NCBI GenBank assembly: GCA_045546915.1
Contig: JAZQDU010000027.1
Location: forward strand, 190,626 to 254,625
Reading direction: 5' to 3'
From: UMGS172 sp045546915
GTDB taxonomy: Bacteria; Bacillota; Clostridia; Oscillospirales; Acutalibacteraceae
Length of the DNA: 64,000 nucleotides
The first letter of the stretch is position 1; every line of letters begins with the position of its first letter. The notes under the pieces were generated by a model that had not been told where the DNA came from, did not search any database, and worked only from the letters and a program-made list of their open reading frames with translations. The position numbers and the translations under genes are program-made. This document shows, piece after piece, positions 32,843-40,841 of the stretch.

Positions 32843-34978
32843 TCACTGTACTCCTCGGTAATAAAGTCCCCTTGTGTATTCACAATCGGGTGACTTTTCA
32901 AGTTTTGCTGCACTCAATATTTCGGCACAACGTTCTTTGGTTTCGTCGGTAAAATACAGTATTTCAAAATCTACACCCAAATCGCGTTTGCGGTCAAAGT
33001 TCCACAAAACCCTTGAATTAAACATTTCTGAAAACTCACCCCGACACATAACCGGAAACTCAATACCTTTGCGGTCAGTAAGTTTTGTTTTACCCCCACA
33101 TGCTGCACAACCTGCACCGTTTTTGCCGGGGCAATTTTTGAAAATCATCAACGGCAACCGACCGTAACTTACGGCACCTATCGGTAAACTTCCGCCCAAA
33201 GATTTAATGCTCTGGGCTGTAAGTTCAAACGATGCCACCACAGCCGAAACGCCCAATTTTTGCAAAGTATTGACCGAATATGAATTAAAAACATTCATAC
33301 CTATTCCGGCAACAACCGGCACATTTAACTCGTTTGCTAAGAGAAGCCCTGCGAGATTGCCTACGTTTACCGCTTTAACACCGTTTGCCACGGCGTCGGT
33401 TAGCGCTTGTTTATATTTTTGTGTGGAGTGCATAATTGCTCTCGGTAAATCGGCTATCAATATAACATCAGGCAGATTCACCTGTGAAAAATCTGTTTCA
33501 ACCGGCAAAACCACCGCTTTTACACCTGTTAAACTTTTCGGAATCTGCGAAACATCTTTAAAACATGCAACAATATCGCTTCTTTTCGCACTTCGACGAC
33601 AAATTTCAGGAACGGCCATTTCAACTGACAAAGTTTTCTCAAGTTTAGACCGTTTTTGGTCTAAAAGTTCAACTGCTTCTCGCCTTAACGAGTTTATATC
33701 AGCACCGCTTAAAAACAGTTGCTCGTCGATTTTTGCCTCAAAATCTTTAAGATAATAACAAGTACCACCCAGTTTTGCAAGCCTTTCGCGGGTACCATCA
33801 ACCGTTAACGGTACATTTTTAGCATCGATTGCAGTTTGTCCAAAAACCGTCACCGTATGCCCGTCACCGTCGCTTAAAGTAAGACTTGCCGCTTGACCGC
33901 GTTTTAAAACAAAACTGATGTCTAACGCAACGCTCTGTCGGTCGCGCCTATACAACTCATGTGCGGTGTTTATCAACTCCAATGACAACCTTTCATCGTT
34001 GTCGGTACGCACACCAAACATATCTTTATAATCGGCTGTAAAATAGCCGTCGGTATGACCGCTTCTTGAAAAAATGCCCGAAAGCAGTTTCTCTGTATCG
34101 TCTGAAACCTCGCTGCCGTCAACCTTTGCTCTCGTTACCGCTACAGCGGCAGCAACATATTCAGGCCGTTTCATTCTGCCTTCTATTTTAAGTGAGCAAA
34201 CGCCCATTTCACGCAATTCGTCAATATGCTCTAAAACGCTCATGTCTTTAAGACTCAAATCGTGACCGGTTCCATTTTCAACCGAAAACTCAAGTCTGCA
34301 AGGCCCTGCACAAAGGCCTCTGTTACCACTTCTGCCGCCGAGTAAGGCGCTTAAATAGCATTGACCCGACAAACATATACACAAAGCACCGTGTACGAAA
34401 ACCTCAACCTCGATGCCTAATTTTTTAGCCTCTTTACAAAACTCTATAAGCGAAGTTTTATCCATTTCACGAGCAGGAACAACACGGCAAAAACCTAACC
34501 TTTTAAGAACAGGTAAAGCCAACGCAGAATGAACCGACATTTGAGTAGAAGCATGAAGCGGCAGCATCGGCAAATTTTCATGCAAAAGATTTGCAAGCCC
34601 TAAATCCTGCACGATGACTGCGTCTATTCCTGCATTAAAAGCAAACTTGGCCTCATTTAATGCATCCTGCATCTCTGAGTCGGAAACAAGCGTATTTAAG
34701 GTCAAATACGTCTTAACCCCTCTTGTTTTGCAAAACGCTATTGTTTCGGTCATTTCTTCACGCGTGAAGTTGTGAGCATTACGTCTTGCATTAAAACCCG
34801 GTGCGCCGAAATAAACGGCATCAGCACCCGACCTGACAGCGGCTATCACCGACTCAGGACCACCTGCCGGAGCCAAAACTTCCATGTGCTTATTGCTTTT
34901 TGAAAGGCAAATCGCGTCGGAAGAACTGACCGAACCTACTTTAGCCAATGTCCCGACGCTATCACTGTTTGATATCAT
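32843..34978 (-). CDS. U32-family peptidase with C-terminal DUF3656-like domain
   Basis: 711 residues from ATG 34978, which overlaps the zapA stop (ATGA). The conserved family start, MEVLAPAGGPESVIAAVRSGADAVYFG, is only at residue 32, so the ATG at 34885 is an alternative, but it has no ribosome site. Key U32 blocks: FVHGALCICLSGQCYLSALLGGRSGNRGLCAGPCRLEF, which holds the Cys cluster that in RlhA/TrhP-type members probably binds an iron-sulfur cluster, and MSVLEHIDELREMGVCSLKIEGRMKRPEYVA. The C-terminal 350 residues contain another Cys cluster (GKNGAGCAACGGKT). Members act in RNA hydroxylation or are annotated as collagenase-like peptidases; RNA modification seems likelier here. Confidence 0.88.
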   Translation of the reverse strand: MISNSDSVGTLAKVGSVSSSDAICLSKSNKHMEVLAPAGGPESVIAAVRSGADAVYFGAPGFNARRNAHNFTREEMTETIAFCKTRGVKTYLTLNTLVSDSEMQDALNEAKFAFNAGIDAVIVQDLGLANLLHENLPMLPLHASTQMSVHSALALPVLKRLGFCRVVPAREMDKTSLIEFCKEAKKLGIEVEVFVHGALCICLSGQCYLSALLGGRSGNRGLCAGPCRLEFSVENGTGHDLSLKDMSVLEHIDELREMGVCSLKIEGRMKRPEYVAAAVAVTRAKVDGSEVSDDTEKLLSGIFSRSGHTDGYFTADYKDMFGVRTDNDERLSLELINTAHELYRRDRQSVALDISFVLKRGQAASLTLSDGDGHTVTVFGQTAIDAKNVPLTVDGTRERLAKLGGTCYYLKDFEAKIDEQLFLSGADINSLRREAVELLDQKRSKLEKTLSVEMAVPEICRRSAKRSDIVACFKDVSQIPKSLTGVKAVVLPVETDFSQVNLPDVILIADLPRAIMHSTQKYKQALTDAVANGVKAVNVGNLAGLLLANELNVPVVAGIGMNVFNSYSVNTLQKLGVSAVVASFELTAQSIKSLGGSLPIGAVSYGRLPLMIFKNCPGKNGAGCAACGGKTKLTDRKGIEFPVMCRGEFSEMFNSRVLWNFDRKRDLGVDFEILYFTDETKERCAEILSAAKLEKSPDCEYTRGLYYRGVQ

Positions 34979-35328
34979 AATGCGCTTTTGTCAAGTCTTA
35001 ACTGACGGTTTTCACGATTAAGTCTTTCGATTTCACGGCGCGCTCCGTCGATTTCAAGCCTTGCACACGCCAATTCCTCAGCAATATTTTTAAAGTTTGC
35101 CTTGATTTCATCACATTCAAGATTAACCTTTTTGGCATTATCGCAATAATCAAGCGCCACCATAACCGCTACCATCGTGGTGGAAAGGTAAGGATTTTGC
35201 TTTGCCATAGAATCAAGTTTTGCGTTAAGTTCGTCACCTATACGGCGTACATAAGTTTCATCGTCTTCGGAGGCAATAATATAATCAATACCTCCAACCG
35301 AAATACGGAATTTGTTTGCCATATTCAC
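34975..35328 (-). CDS. zapA: Cell division protein ZapA
   Basis: 117 residues. N-terminal domain (KFRISVGGIDYIIASEDDETYVRRIGDELNAKLD) has the ZapA beta-hairpin-helix pattern, then a long coiled coil (about 65-117) ending NRENRQLRLDKSAL. ZapA binds FtsZ and cross-links its filaments at the division site. First gene of the zapA-U32-small membrane protein-lepA-vanZ-GNAT run. The start has a GGTGGAG site. A TATAAT lies 31 bp upstream of the start but without a good -35. Confidence 0.85.
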   Translation of the reverse strand: MNMANKFRISVGGIDYIIASEDDETYVRRIGDELNAKLDSMAKQNPYLSTTMVAVMVALDYCDNAKKVNLECDEIKANFKNIAEELACARLEIDGARREIERLNRENRQLRLDKSAL

Positions 35329-35440
35329 TCCACCTTTTAATTACAATTATTCAAATTAATTATACTATACCTTAACGAAATAATAAAGATGTTTTTTAAA
35401 GTTTTTGAAGTTTTTTTGGCAAACAGCAAACAATCAACAA

Positions 35441-35475
35441 AAAAGATGTGCAACCGTTATGATTGCACATCTTTT
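35441..35475. terminator. Bidirectional terminator after thiT
   Basis: AAAAGATGTGCAA / TTGCACATCTTTT stem with a short loop, T-runs on both sides. It ends thiT transcription before the zapA promoter region. Confidence 0.85.
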
Positions 35476-35478
35476 TTA

Positions 35479-36138
35479 TTATTGTTGCTTGCCCACAATG
35501 ACAGGGAATTTACCGACAAAAAACGCGCCGACCGCGGTTATGATTATTTCAGGTATCATATAAAGCCCGTTATAAAATACCGAATAAATAAGCGCCAAAG
35601 AAAAACCTCCGTAGGTCGACAAAACAGTGGCACCAAAATCGCCCGCCATGACATCGGTAAACCACCATGAAGCCCAAGTGCCGAAAAATACGGCACCCGA
35701 CAGTATATGAACAACATAACGTGCCGTAAGAGCAACTATTGCTCCTAAGCAAAGTGCAACTGCGGGATTGTTTTTGTTTCTGAAAAGACCGCCCAAACCC
35801 ATGCTTGTATATGCCACAATATAATCAAGCAGAACAATTAAAATTGCTTTCCACCACACTTGATAGTTATCTCCCGGCATAAAAAATGCACTAACGGTCG
35901 AAAATCCCAAAAACATTTGGATTATCGAATAAATAAACGCCGATGCAAAGCCCCAAAGCATACCGTATCGATAACTCAAAATAATGATTGGGAGCATAGA
36001 CATTATGGTTATTCCTCCGCCCATAGGCAGAGCAAGCGGTTGTAACACCGATAGTACCGATGCCAACGCTATAAAAACTGCGCTTAACACAAGACGTTCG
36101 GTGTTGACTTTTTTGTTTGGTTTTTTTAAATCTTCCAT
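35479..36138 (-). CDS. thiT: Thiamine-specific ECF transporter substrate-binding component
   Basis: 219 residues with about six membrane segments. The pattern RLVLSAVFIALASVLSVLQPLALPMGGGITIMSMLPIIILSYRYG and the later GDNYQVWWKAILIVLLDYIVAYTSMGLGGLF match the ThiT S-component, including the aromatic and acidic residues that bind thiamine. It requires the shared EcfA/A'/T energising module, not present in this window. A THI-box riboswitch and terminator precede it, so expression falls when thiamine pyrophosphate is abundant, which confirms the substrate. GGAGGAAAG ribosome site. Confidence 0.93.
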   Translation of the reverse strand: MEDLKKPNKKVNTERLVLSAVFIALASVLSVLQPLALPMGGGITIMSMLPIIILSYRYGMLWGFASAFIYSIIQMFLGFSTVSAFFMPGDNYQVWWKAILIVLLDYIVAYTSMGLGGLFRNKNNPAVALCLGAIVALTARYVVHILSGAVFFGTWASWWFTDVMAGDFGATVLSTYGGFSLALIYSVFYNGLYMIPEIIITAVGAFFVGKFPVIVGKQQ

Positions 36139-36214
36139 TTTACTTTCCTCCTAATTTTTTTGGTCGCAAACAAGCCTTTCCGGACAGGCTGGTTTACTAA
36201 ATCTCGCAGAAAAG

Positions 36215-36250
36215 TAAAAATAAAGAACTCCATCGGCGCCGATGGAGTTC
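36215..36250 (-). terminator. Attenuator terminator of the TPP riboswitch
   Basis: On the minus strand GAACTCCATCGGC / GCCGATGGAGTTC is a perfect 13-bp inverted repeat, followed by TTTATTTTTA. It lies between the THI-box aptamer and thiT and is the expected off-state hairpin. Confidence 0.85.
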
Positions 36251-36267
36251 TGAATTTTCTTTTAGAA

Positions 36268-36356
36268 AAAATTCCTACGTCGGCATTATCCGCATCAGGT
36301 CAACGGTCAGAACGAAACACGTTCTATCTCAGCCGGATTAATTTCCAGCACCCTTT
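36268..36356 (-). promoter_or_regulatory. TPP riboswitch (THI box)
   Basis: Minus-strand RNA shows the THI-box landmarks in order: GGGTGCTGG, GGCTGAGATAGAAC, a short variable stem, TGACCTGATGCGGATAATGC and CGTAGGAA. It controls thiT by transcription termination. Confidence 0.95.
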
Positions 36357-36374
36357 TCTGTTCAATTTGAGGTT

Positions 36375-36402
36375 ATTATAACATATTTTTACTGTTTGTC
36401 AA
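36375..36402 (-). promoter_or_regulatory. Promoter of the thiT unit
   Basis: TTGACA-16 bp-TATAAT on the minus strand, about 20 nt before the aptamer. Its -35 lies inside the last codons of the transposase gene, so the element has been accommodated at the edge of this regulatory region. Confidence 0.75.
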
Positions 36403-36913
36403 TATACAATTTATCACTTTGCCAAGTGTAAGGATTCTTTATGATGTAATCCCGATATTTTTTAAAATCCCGTTCATCCCGAATAATATGATCATGAAAC
36501 GACCGTTGCCAAACATTTTCATCAGGTTTGATTTTATGTATTTCTTTCGATACATTCATCTTTAAATACCCGACAATTTTAGAAATTAACGACCTGTTTT
36601 GTAGGGGCGATTCATGAATCGCCCGTAATGTGTTTTGGCTTTCGATTGAAATTATCAAATGAATATGATTGGGCATGATGACATAATTATCAAGAATTAT
36701 TTGGAATCTATCTTCAAGTTGTTTTATTACATTGTCGACAATTTTGCCGTATGGTTTTAATTTCACTTCGGGCGATTCATGAATCGCCCCTACAATGTCC
36801 GAGAAAATGCTTTTTCTATTGAATGAACATATTGTGATAAAATATTTGCCATTTTGGCTGTAATCATATTCTTTAAGCCTACAATGTTTTCTTACAGGTA
36901 ATTCGGCAAGCAT
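36389..36913 (-). CDS. REP-associated tyrosine transposase (RAYT, Y1/IS200-like)
   Basis: 174 residues, GAGGAATAATA before the ATG. The Y1 transposase signature is present: GKYFITICSFNRKSIF at the N-terminus, the HUH-type metal motif MPNHIHLIISI, and WQRSFHDHIIRDERDFKKYRDYIIKNPYTW, whose Tyr would attack DNA. Two 20-bp palindromes lie inside the coding region and are read in frame. Each gives AIHESP, at about residues 43-48 (between strand and helix) and about 98-103 (after the HIH motif). Such enzymes recognise and mobilise REP palindromes. The gene begins 2 bp after rsmI and probably shares its transcript. Confidence 0.88.
   Translation of the reverse strand: MLAELPVRKHCRLKEYDYSQNGKYFITICSFNRKSIFSDIVGAIHESPEVKLKPYGKIVDNVIKQLEDRFQIILDNYVIMPNHIHLIISIESQNTLRAIHESPLQNRSLISKIVGYLKMNVSKEIHKIKPDENVWQRSFHDHIIRDERDFKKYRDYIIKNPYTWQSDKLYIDKQ
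36605..36624. repeat. REP-like palindrome inside the transposase gene, copy A
   Basis: Perfect 20-bp palindrome GGGCGATTCATGAATCGCCC. With its TTGTAGG header (from 36598) it forms a 27-bp unit. In the transposase frame it encodes RAIHESPLQ. Confidence 0.9.
36770..36789. repeat. REP-like palindrome inside the transposase gene, copy B
   Basis: Same palindrome as copy A, with the 27-bp unit in the opposite orientation (header CCTACAA ending at 36796). In the transposase frame it encodes VGAIHESPE. Confidence 0.9.
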
Positions 36914-36915
36914 TA

Positions 36916-37749
36916 TTATTCCTCGTTTATAATTGCGCGGTAGATTTCGTTTTTGCGAAGACCTGTCAAAGCCGCTGCTTCCTTTGCTGCCGACGAGGGT
37001 GACATTCCGTTATTTATCAGTTCCTTTGCCGTTAAAATAGCCTTTTCCAAGGTCATTTCTTCGGCGCCCTCATTCCTTTCGTAGCCCTTTACAATAAGCA
37101 CAAACTCGCCTTTGGGCGCTTCTTGCGAATACTTTTCCACTGCCTTTAAAAGGGTTGTGCGTTCACAACTTTCGTGCAGTTTTGTAAGTTCTTTAACAAG
37201 TGCAATCTCACGGTCACCAAAATATGTTAGCATATCTTTTAAGGTTGCCAACAACTTGTGCGGTGCCTCGTAAAAAATCATTGTTCTGCTTTCTTGTTTT
37301 ACGGCTTCTAAATGCTCAAATCTACTTTGTTTTGTAACCGACAAAAAACCTTCGAAACAAAACCTGCCCGACGGGAACCCTGATATTGCGAGCGCCGTTA
37401 TAAGCGCCGACGGACCGGGAACCGACTCAACCTCGATATCCCTTTCTCTGCAATGCCTTACCAAATCTTCACCGGGGTCGGATATAGCCGGCATGCCAGC
37501 ATCGGTAACAACAGCACATGTTTCACCGTTTATTATGCGGTCGGCAATCCACTCGTTTCTTGATTGCTTGTTATGTTCGTGATAACTTACCATGGGTGTT
37601 TTAACACCGAAATGATTAAGCAATTTTATGGTAACGCGGGTGTCTTCTGCGGCGATAAAATCAACCGAACCCAACACCTCAACTGCCCTTGGCGACATAT
37701 CACCCAAGTTCCCAATAGGAGTACCCACAACATATAATTTTCCTGCCAT
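36916..37749 (-). CDS. rsmI: 16S rRNA (cytidine-1402-2'-O)-methyltransferase
   Basis: 277 residues from ATG 37749 with AGGAGGGAG upstream; the frame extends 20 codons further without support. Family blocks: LYVVGTPIGNLGDMSPRAVEVL at the N-terminus, AAEDTRVTIKLLNHF, VTDAGMPAISDPGEDLV, ESVPGPSALITALAISGFPSGRFCFEGFL, and EAPHKLLATLKDM. It is a tetrapyrrole-methylase-fold enzyme using S-adenosylmethionine on C1402 in the ribosomal P site. The C-terminal helical domain ends GLRKNEIYRAII. It follows trmN6 by 13 bp and precedes the transposase by 2 bp. Confidence 0.95.
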   Translation of the reverse strand: MAGKLYVVGTPIGNLGDMSPRAVEVLGSVDFIAAEDTRVTIKLLNHFGVKTPMVSYHEHNKQSRNEWIADRIINGETCAVVTDAGMPAISDPGEDLVRHCRERDIEVESVPGPSALITALAISGFPSGRFCFEGFLSVTKQSRFEHLEAVKQESRTMIFYEAPHKLLATLKDMLTYFGDREIALVKELTKLHESCERTTLLKAVEKYSQEAPKGEFVLIVKGYERNEGAEEMTLEKAILTAKELINNGMSPSSAAKEAAALTGLRKNEIYRAIINEE

Positions 37750-37762
37750 ATATACTCCCTCC

Positions 37763-38512
37763 TCAAATCTTTCTTCCGTGACCTTCCTTGTAATCGCCGT
37801 AAATTTCAATCATTTCATCGGTCAAAACGCCGTCTTTTTCAACATAAAGCGGCGGCAAAATAGTCATACCGTTATTGCCACCCAAACGACCTTCAACGAG
37901 CACAAGCCACGGCTCTTTGCCCTCTTTTTGAATGACCTCACGCATAAATTTAGGCTCGATTTTATTCTGACGCATAAAACAAATTATGTCAGTAAGTCTT
38001 TCGGGTCGGTGGCAAATGCAAAGTCGACCGCCGAATTTCAGCAAATAAGCCGCTGCCACAATAACGTCATTTAAAGTACAGCAAACCTCATGGCGAGCAA
38101 TTCTTTCGGCTTCCGTCAAGTTTTTACTGCCTGCTCCGTCTGCTTTATAGGGCGGATTACAAGTCACAAGGTCAAACTCGCCCGATGGCAAATACTCTTT
38201 AATGTTTTTAAGGTCGGCGTTTATAACCTGCATTCTGTCGCCTAAATTATTAAGTTCTATATTGCTTTTGGCAACCTTAGCTGCAGGTGTTTGAATTTCA
38301 ACACCCACAGAACGCAAGGCTTCGGTGTTTTTGAGCATAAGCAACGGTATTATTCCACAACCCGTACCCAAATCACAATGTTTTGTGACCTTTAATCGGC
38401 AACCAAAATCAGCAAGTAAAACAGCATCGGTTCCAAACGTATGGTCAGCACTAACATTTATTGAAAACTTGCCCAACGGTTCGGTTTTTATATCGTTCAC
38501 TGTCTGCTCCAT
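37763..38512 (-). CDS. trmN6: tRNA1(Val) adenine-37 N6-methyltransferase-like protein
   Basis: 249 residues. Class I SAM methyltransferase: the SAM loop is DLGTGCGIIPLLML, and the N6-adenine catalytic motif is NPPY in DLVTCNPPYKADGAG. The N-terminus KFSINVSADHTFGTDAVLLADF fits the TrmN6/YfiC group. The equivalent B. subtilis gene (yabB) is also next to rsmI, which supports the call. Its start overlaps cysS by 16 bp. The RNA substrate in this organism is inferred from family. Confidence 0.88.
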   Translation of the reverse strand: MEQTVNDIKTEPLGKFSINVSADHTFGTDAVLLADFGCRLKVTKHCDLGTGCGIIPLLMLKNTEALRSVGVEIQTPAAKVAKSNIELNNLGDRMQVINADLKNIKEYLPSGEFDLVTCNPPYKADGAGSKNLTEAERIARHEVCCTLNDVIVAAAYLLKFGGRLCICHRPERLTDIICFMRQNKIEPKFMREVIQKEGKEPWLVLVEGRLGGNNGMTILPPLYVEKDGVLTDEMIEIYGDYKEGHGRKI

Positions 38513-39885
38513 TTTACACCCTGAGGGGTATCTTCAAGCACAATGCCCATTTCTTTTAACTTATCGCGAATAGCGTCGGCAGTTGCAAAATCTTTGTTTT
38601 TTCTAGCGGCGGTACGTTTTGCAATAAGGTCTTCAATTTCAGAGTCAAGCGCCTCATCTTTGCGGTTATAGAGAAGTCCCAAAACGCCACAAAGTTCATC
38701 ATAAACCGCAAGGCAAGCCTCAAGCGCCGCTTTGCCCTTGTTTTCGGCAACTGCGATGTTAATGTCTCTTACCATCATAAAGAGTGCACCCAAAGCATCC
38801 GCGGTATTAAGGTCGTCATCCATAGCCTCGATAAACTGATTTTTATATTTTTCGAGAAACTGGGGTGCTTCGCCACCGTCTTCAGCATGAGAAATAGCAA
38901 ACACAAGACCTTCGCGGCACTTGTAAAGACGGTCAAGCGAGTTTTTAGCCTGCTCGATAATTTCAACGCTATAGTTAATAGGACTTCTGTATTGCGAAGA
39001 AATCATAATATAACGGATAGGCTCGTAACCAAATTTTTCGGCAACTTCACGAACTGTGAAGAAGTTGTTTAAAGATTTTGACATCTTGCGGTTATCAACG
39101 TTAATGTAGCCGTTATGCATCCAGTAATGTGCAAAATCACAACCGTTAGCACACTCTGACTGAGCAATTTCGTTCTCGTGATGAGGGAAAATAAGGTCTT
39201 GACCGCCACAATGAATATCAATGGTCTTGCCTAAATATCTTCCCGCCATGGCAGAACACTCAATATGCCAACCGGGTCGGCCGTTGCCCCAAGGAGACTC
39301 CCAAGAAGGTTCACCGGGTTTAGCACCTTTCCAAAGGCAAAAATCCATCGGGTCTTCTTTAATATCGGCTCCGCCGTCAACTCGATTTGACGCGCCCTCT
39401 GCCAACTCATCAAGCGGTTGATGTGAAAGTTTGCCGTACTCATTAAACTTTTTAGCGCGGAAATATACATCGTTTAAAGACTGATAAGCATATCCTTTTT
39501 CAATAAGACTTTCAATAATGCCGATAATTGCATCAATATTCTCGGTGGCTTTGGGGTGAACAGTGGCTTTACGAATATTAAGACCTTCGGCATCGGTCCA
39601 GAACTCATTTATATAACGCTCGGCAACCTCTGTAACAGTTATGCCTTCTTCGTTAGCCTTTTTTATAAGTTTATCATCAATATCGGTGAAATTCTGAACG
39701 AATTTAACGTCCAAACCACGCCACTCAAGGTAACGGCGAAGAACGTCGAACACGCAAAGAGGACGTGCATTACCAATATGGATAAAGTTGTAAACGGTAG
39801 GGCCGCAAGCGTAAATCTTTACTTCTCCCTGGCCTATGGTTTTAAGTTCGTCTTTAGAACGAGTAAGTGTATTATAAATTTTCAT
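38497..39885 (-). CDS. cysS: Cysteinyl-tRNA synthetase
   Basis: 462 residues, normal length. Class I synthetase with the HIGH-type motif FIHIGNARPLCVFDVLRR near residue 35. Zinc-site residues include the Cys in YACGPTVYN, in ECSAMAGRYL and the HHENEIAQSECANG block. The KMSKS loop is RKMSKSLNN. It charges tRNA(Cys). It is co-transcribed downstream of cysE from the cysteine T-box leader, so cysteine biosynthesis and tRNA charging respond together to uncharged tRNA(Cys). Confidence 0.97.
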   Translation of the reverse strand: MKIYNTLTRSKDELKTIGQGEVKIYACGPTVYNFIHIGNARPLCVFDVLRRYLEWRGLDVKFVQNFTDIDDKLIKKANEEGITVTEVAERYINEFWTDAEGLNIRKATVHPKATENIDAIIGIIESLIEKGYAYQSLNDVYFRAKKFNEYGKLSHQPLDELAEGASNRVDGGADIKEDPMDFCLWKGAKPGEPSWESPWGNGRPGWHIECSAMAGRYLGKTIDIHCGGQDLIFPHHENEIAQSECANGCDFAHYWMHNGYINVDNRKMSKSLNNFFTVREVAEKFGYEPIRYIMISSQYRSPINYSVEIIEQAKNSLDRLYKCREGLVFAISHAEDGGEAPQFLEKYKNQFIEAMDDDLNTADALGALFMMVRDINIAVAENKGKAALEACLAVYDELCGVLGLLYNRKDEALDSEIEDLIAKRTAARKNKDFATADAIRDKLKEMGIVLEDTPQGVKWSRQ

Positions 39886-39911
39886 ACATTTTCTCCTTTT
39901 TAATCAATAAA

Positions 39912-40544
39912 TTATTTTGCTATATCTTCAAGTTGTTTAGCCAACTCGTTTACTTTGTTGTTGAGTTCGTTCAACTGTTGCCAAACAGGGTCGGGTATGT
40001 GAATTTGGTCAAGCGGAGCGATTTTTTGCCCGTCTTGACGAACAACCTTTGCAGGAATTCCAACAACTGTGCTGTTAGGCGGAACTTCTTCCAAAACAAC
40101 GGCACCTGCAGCAATTCGTGAATTGTCGCCAACCTTAAAAGGCCCCAAAACCTTGGCACCGCTACATACCATAACATTGTTGCCAATGGTGGGGTGACGT
40201 TTGCCAATATCTTTACCCGTACCACCCAATGTTACACCTTGGTAAATAAGCACATCGTCGCCGATTTCAGCCGTTTCACCGATAACCACACCATGCCCAT
40301 GGTCTATAACCAAACGGCGACCAATTGTAGCTCCGGGATGAATTTCGATGCCGGTTCTTCTTGCGGCATTTTGCGAAATCCAACGCGCTAAAAATTTCAT
40401 ATTGTGTGTATAAAACCAATGCGCCTTGCGATACAATCTAATCGCTCTGACACCGGGATACAGAAAAAATATTTCAATAGAACTTCTTGCGGCAGGGTCT
40501 CGATCTTTAACTGCCTTAATGTCCTCTCTTATTCGGTCAAACAA
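39912..40544 (-). CDS. cysE: Serine O-acetyltransferase
   Basis: 210 residues, starting with TTG at 40544 (AAGGAG 8 nt upstream). The short N-terminal helix region leads into the left-handed beta-helix with hexapeptide repeats: GIEIHPGATIGRRLVIDHGHGVVIGETAEIGDDVLIYQGVTLGGTG, containing the catalytic His residues of the DHGHG loop. It acetylates serine with acetyl-CoA, the first step of cysteine synthesis. The C-terminal coiled coil (WQQLNELNNKVNELAKQLEDIAK) replaces the usual CysK-binding tail. Expression is under the T-box immediately upstream. Confidence 0.93.
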   Translation of the reverse strand: MFDRIREDIKAVKDRDPAARSSIEIFFLYPGVRAIRLYRKAHWFYTHNMKFLARWISQNAARRTGIEIHPGATIGRRLVIDHGHGVVIGETAEIGDDVLIYQGVTLGGTGKDIGKRHPTIGNNVMVCSGAKVLGPFKVGDNSRIAAGAVVLEEVPPNSTVVGIPAKVVRQDGQKIAPLDQIHIPDPVWQQLNELNNKVNELAKQLEDIAK

Positions 40545-40570
40545 AACAATTCTCCTTTTAATACCAAATT

Positions 40571-40798
40571 AAAAAACCTCCGTTGGAAAATCCAACGGAG
40601 GCGTAATAACGCGGTTCCACTCCTGTTTATAACTCAAAAAGCATATAACGGCGCTACCCGTGCAGAAATACTGTTTTTCCTTCTGCCGACTCTAAGGTGC
40701 ATTCGCTAAATCTTTTAGCAAAAAACCGTTTCAGTCTATGCGGTTTTATCCCTGTTGCGTTTAAATTTAGTTACTTGTCCTCATCAACGTCTTTACAT
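40571..40798 (-). promoter_or_regulatory. Cysteine T-box leader
   Basis: The minus-strand leader contains the Stem I start (GATGAGGACAAGTAAC), a specifier UGC (Cys) at 40699-40701 in GAATGCACCTTAGAG, and the T-box sequence GGAGTGGAACCGCG at about 40610-40623. Its terminator has an 11-bp stem (CCTCCGTTGGA / TCCAACGGAGG, 40577-40601), then TTTTTT. Uncharged tRNA(Cys) should favour antitermination into cysE-cysS. The specifier codon agrees with the downstream genes. Confidence 0.93.
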
Positions 40799-40805
40799 CA
40801 ATAAC

Positions 40806-40834
40806 ATTATAATAGAGTATTTTTGATTTGTCTA
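40806..40834 (-). promoter_or_regulatory. Promoter of the T-box cysE-cysS operon
   Basis: TAGACA-17 bp-TATAAT on the minus strand, immediately upstream of the T-box Stem I. Confidence 0.7.
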
Positions 40835-40841
40835 CTATTTT

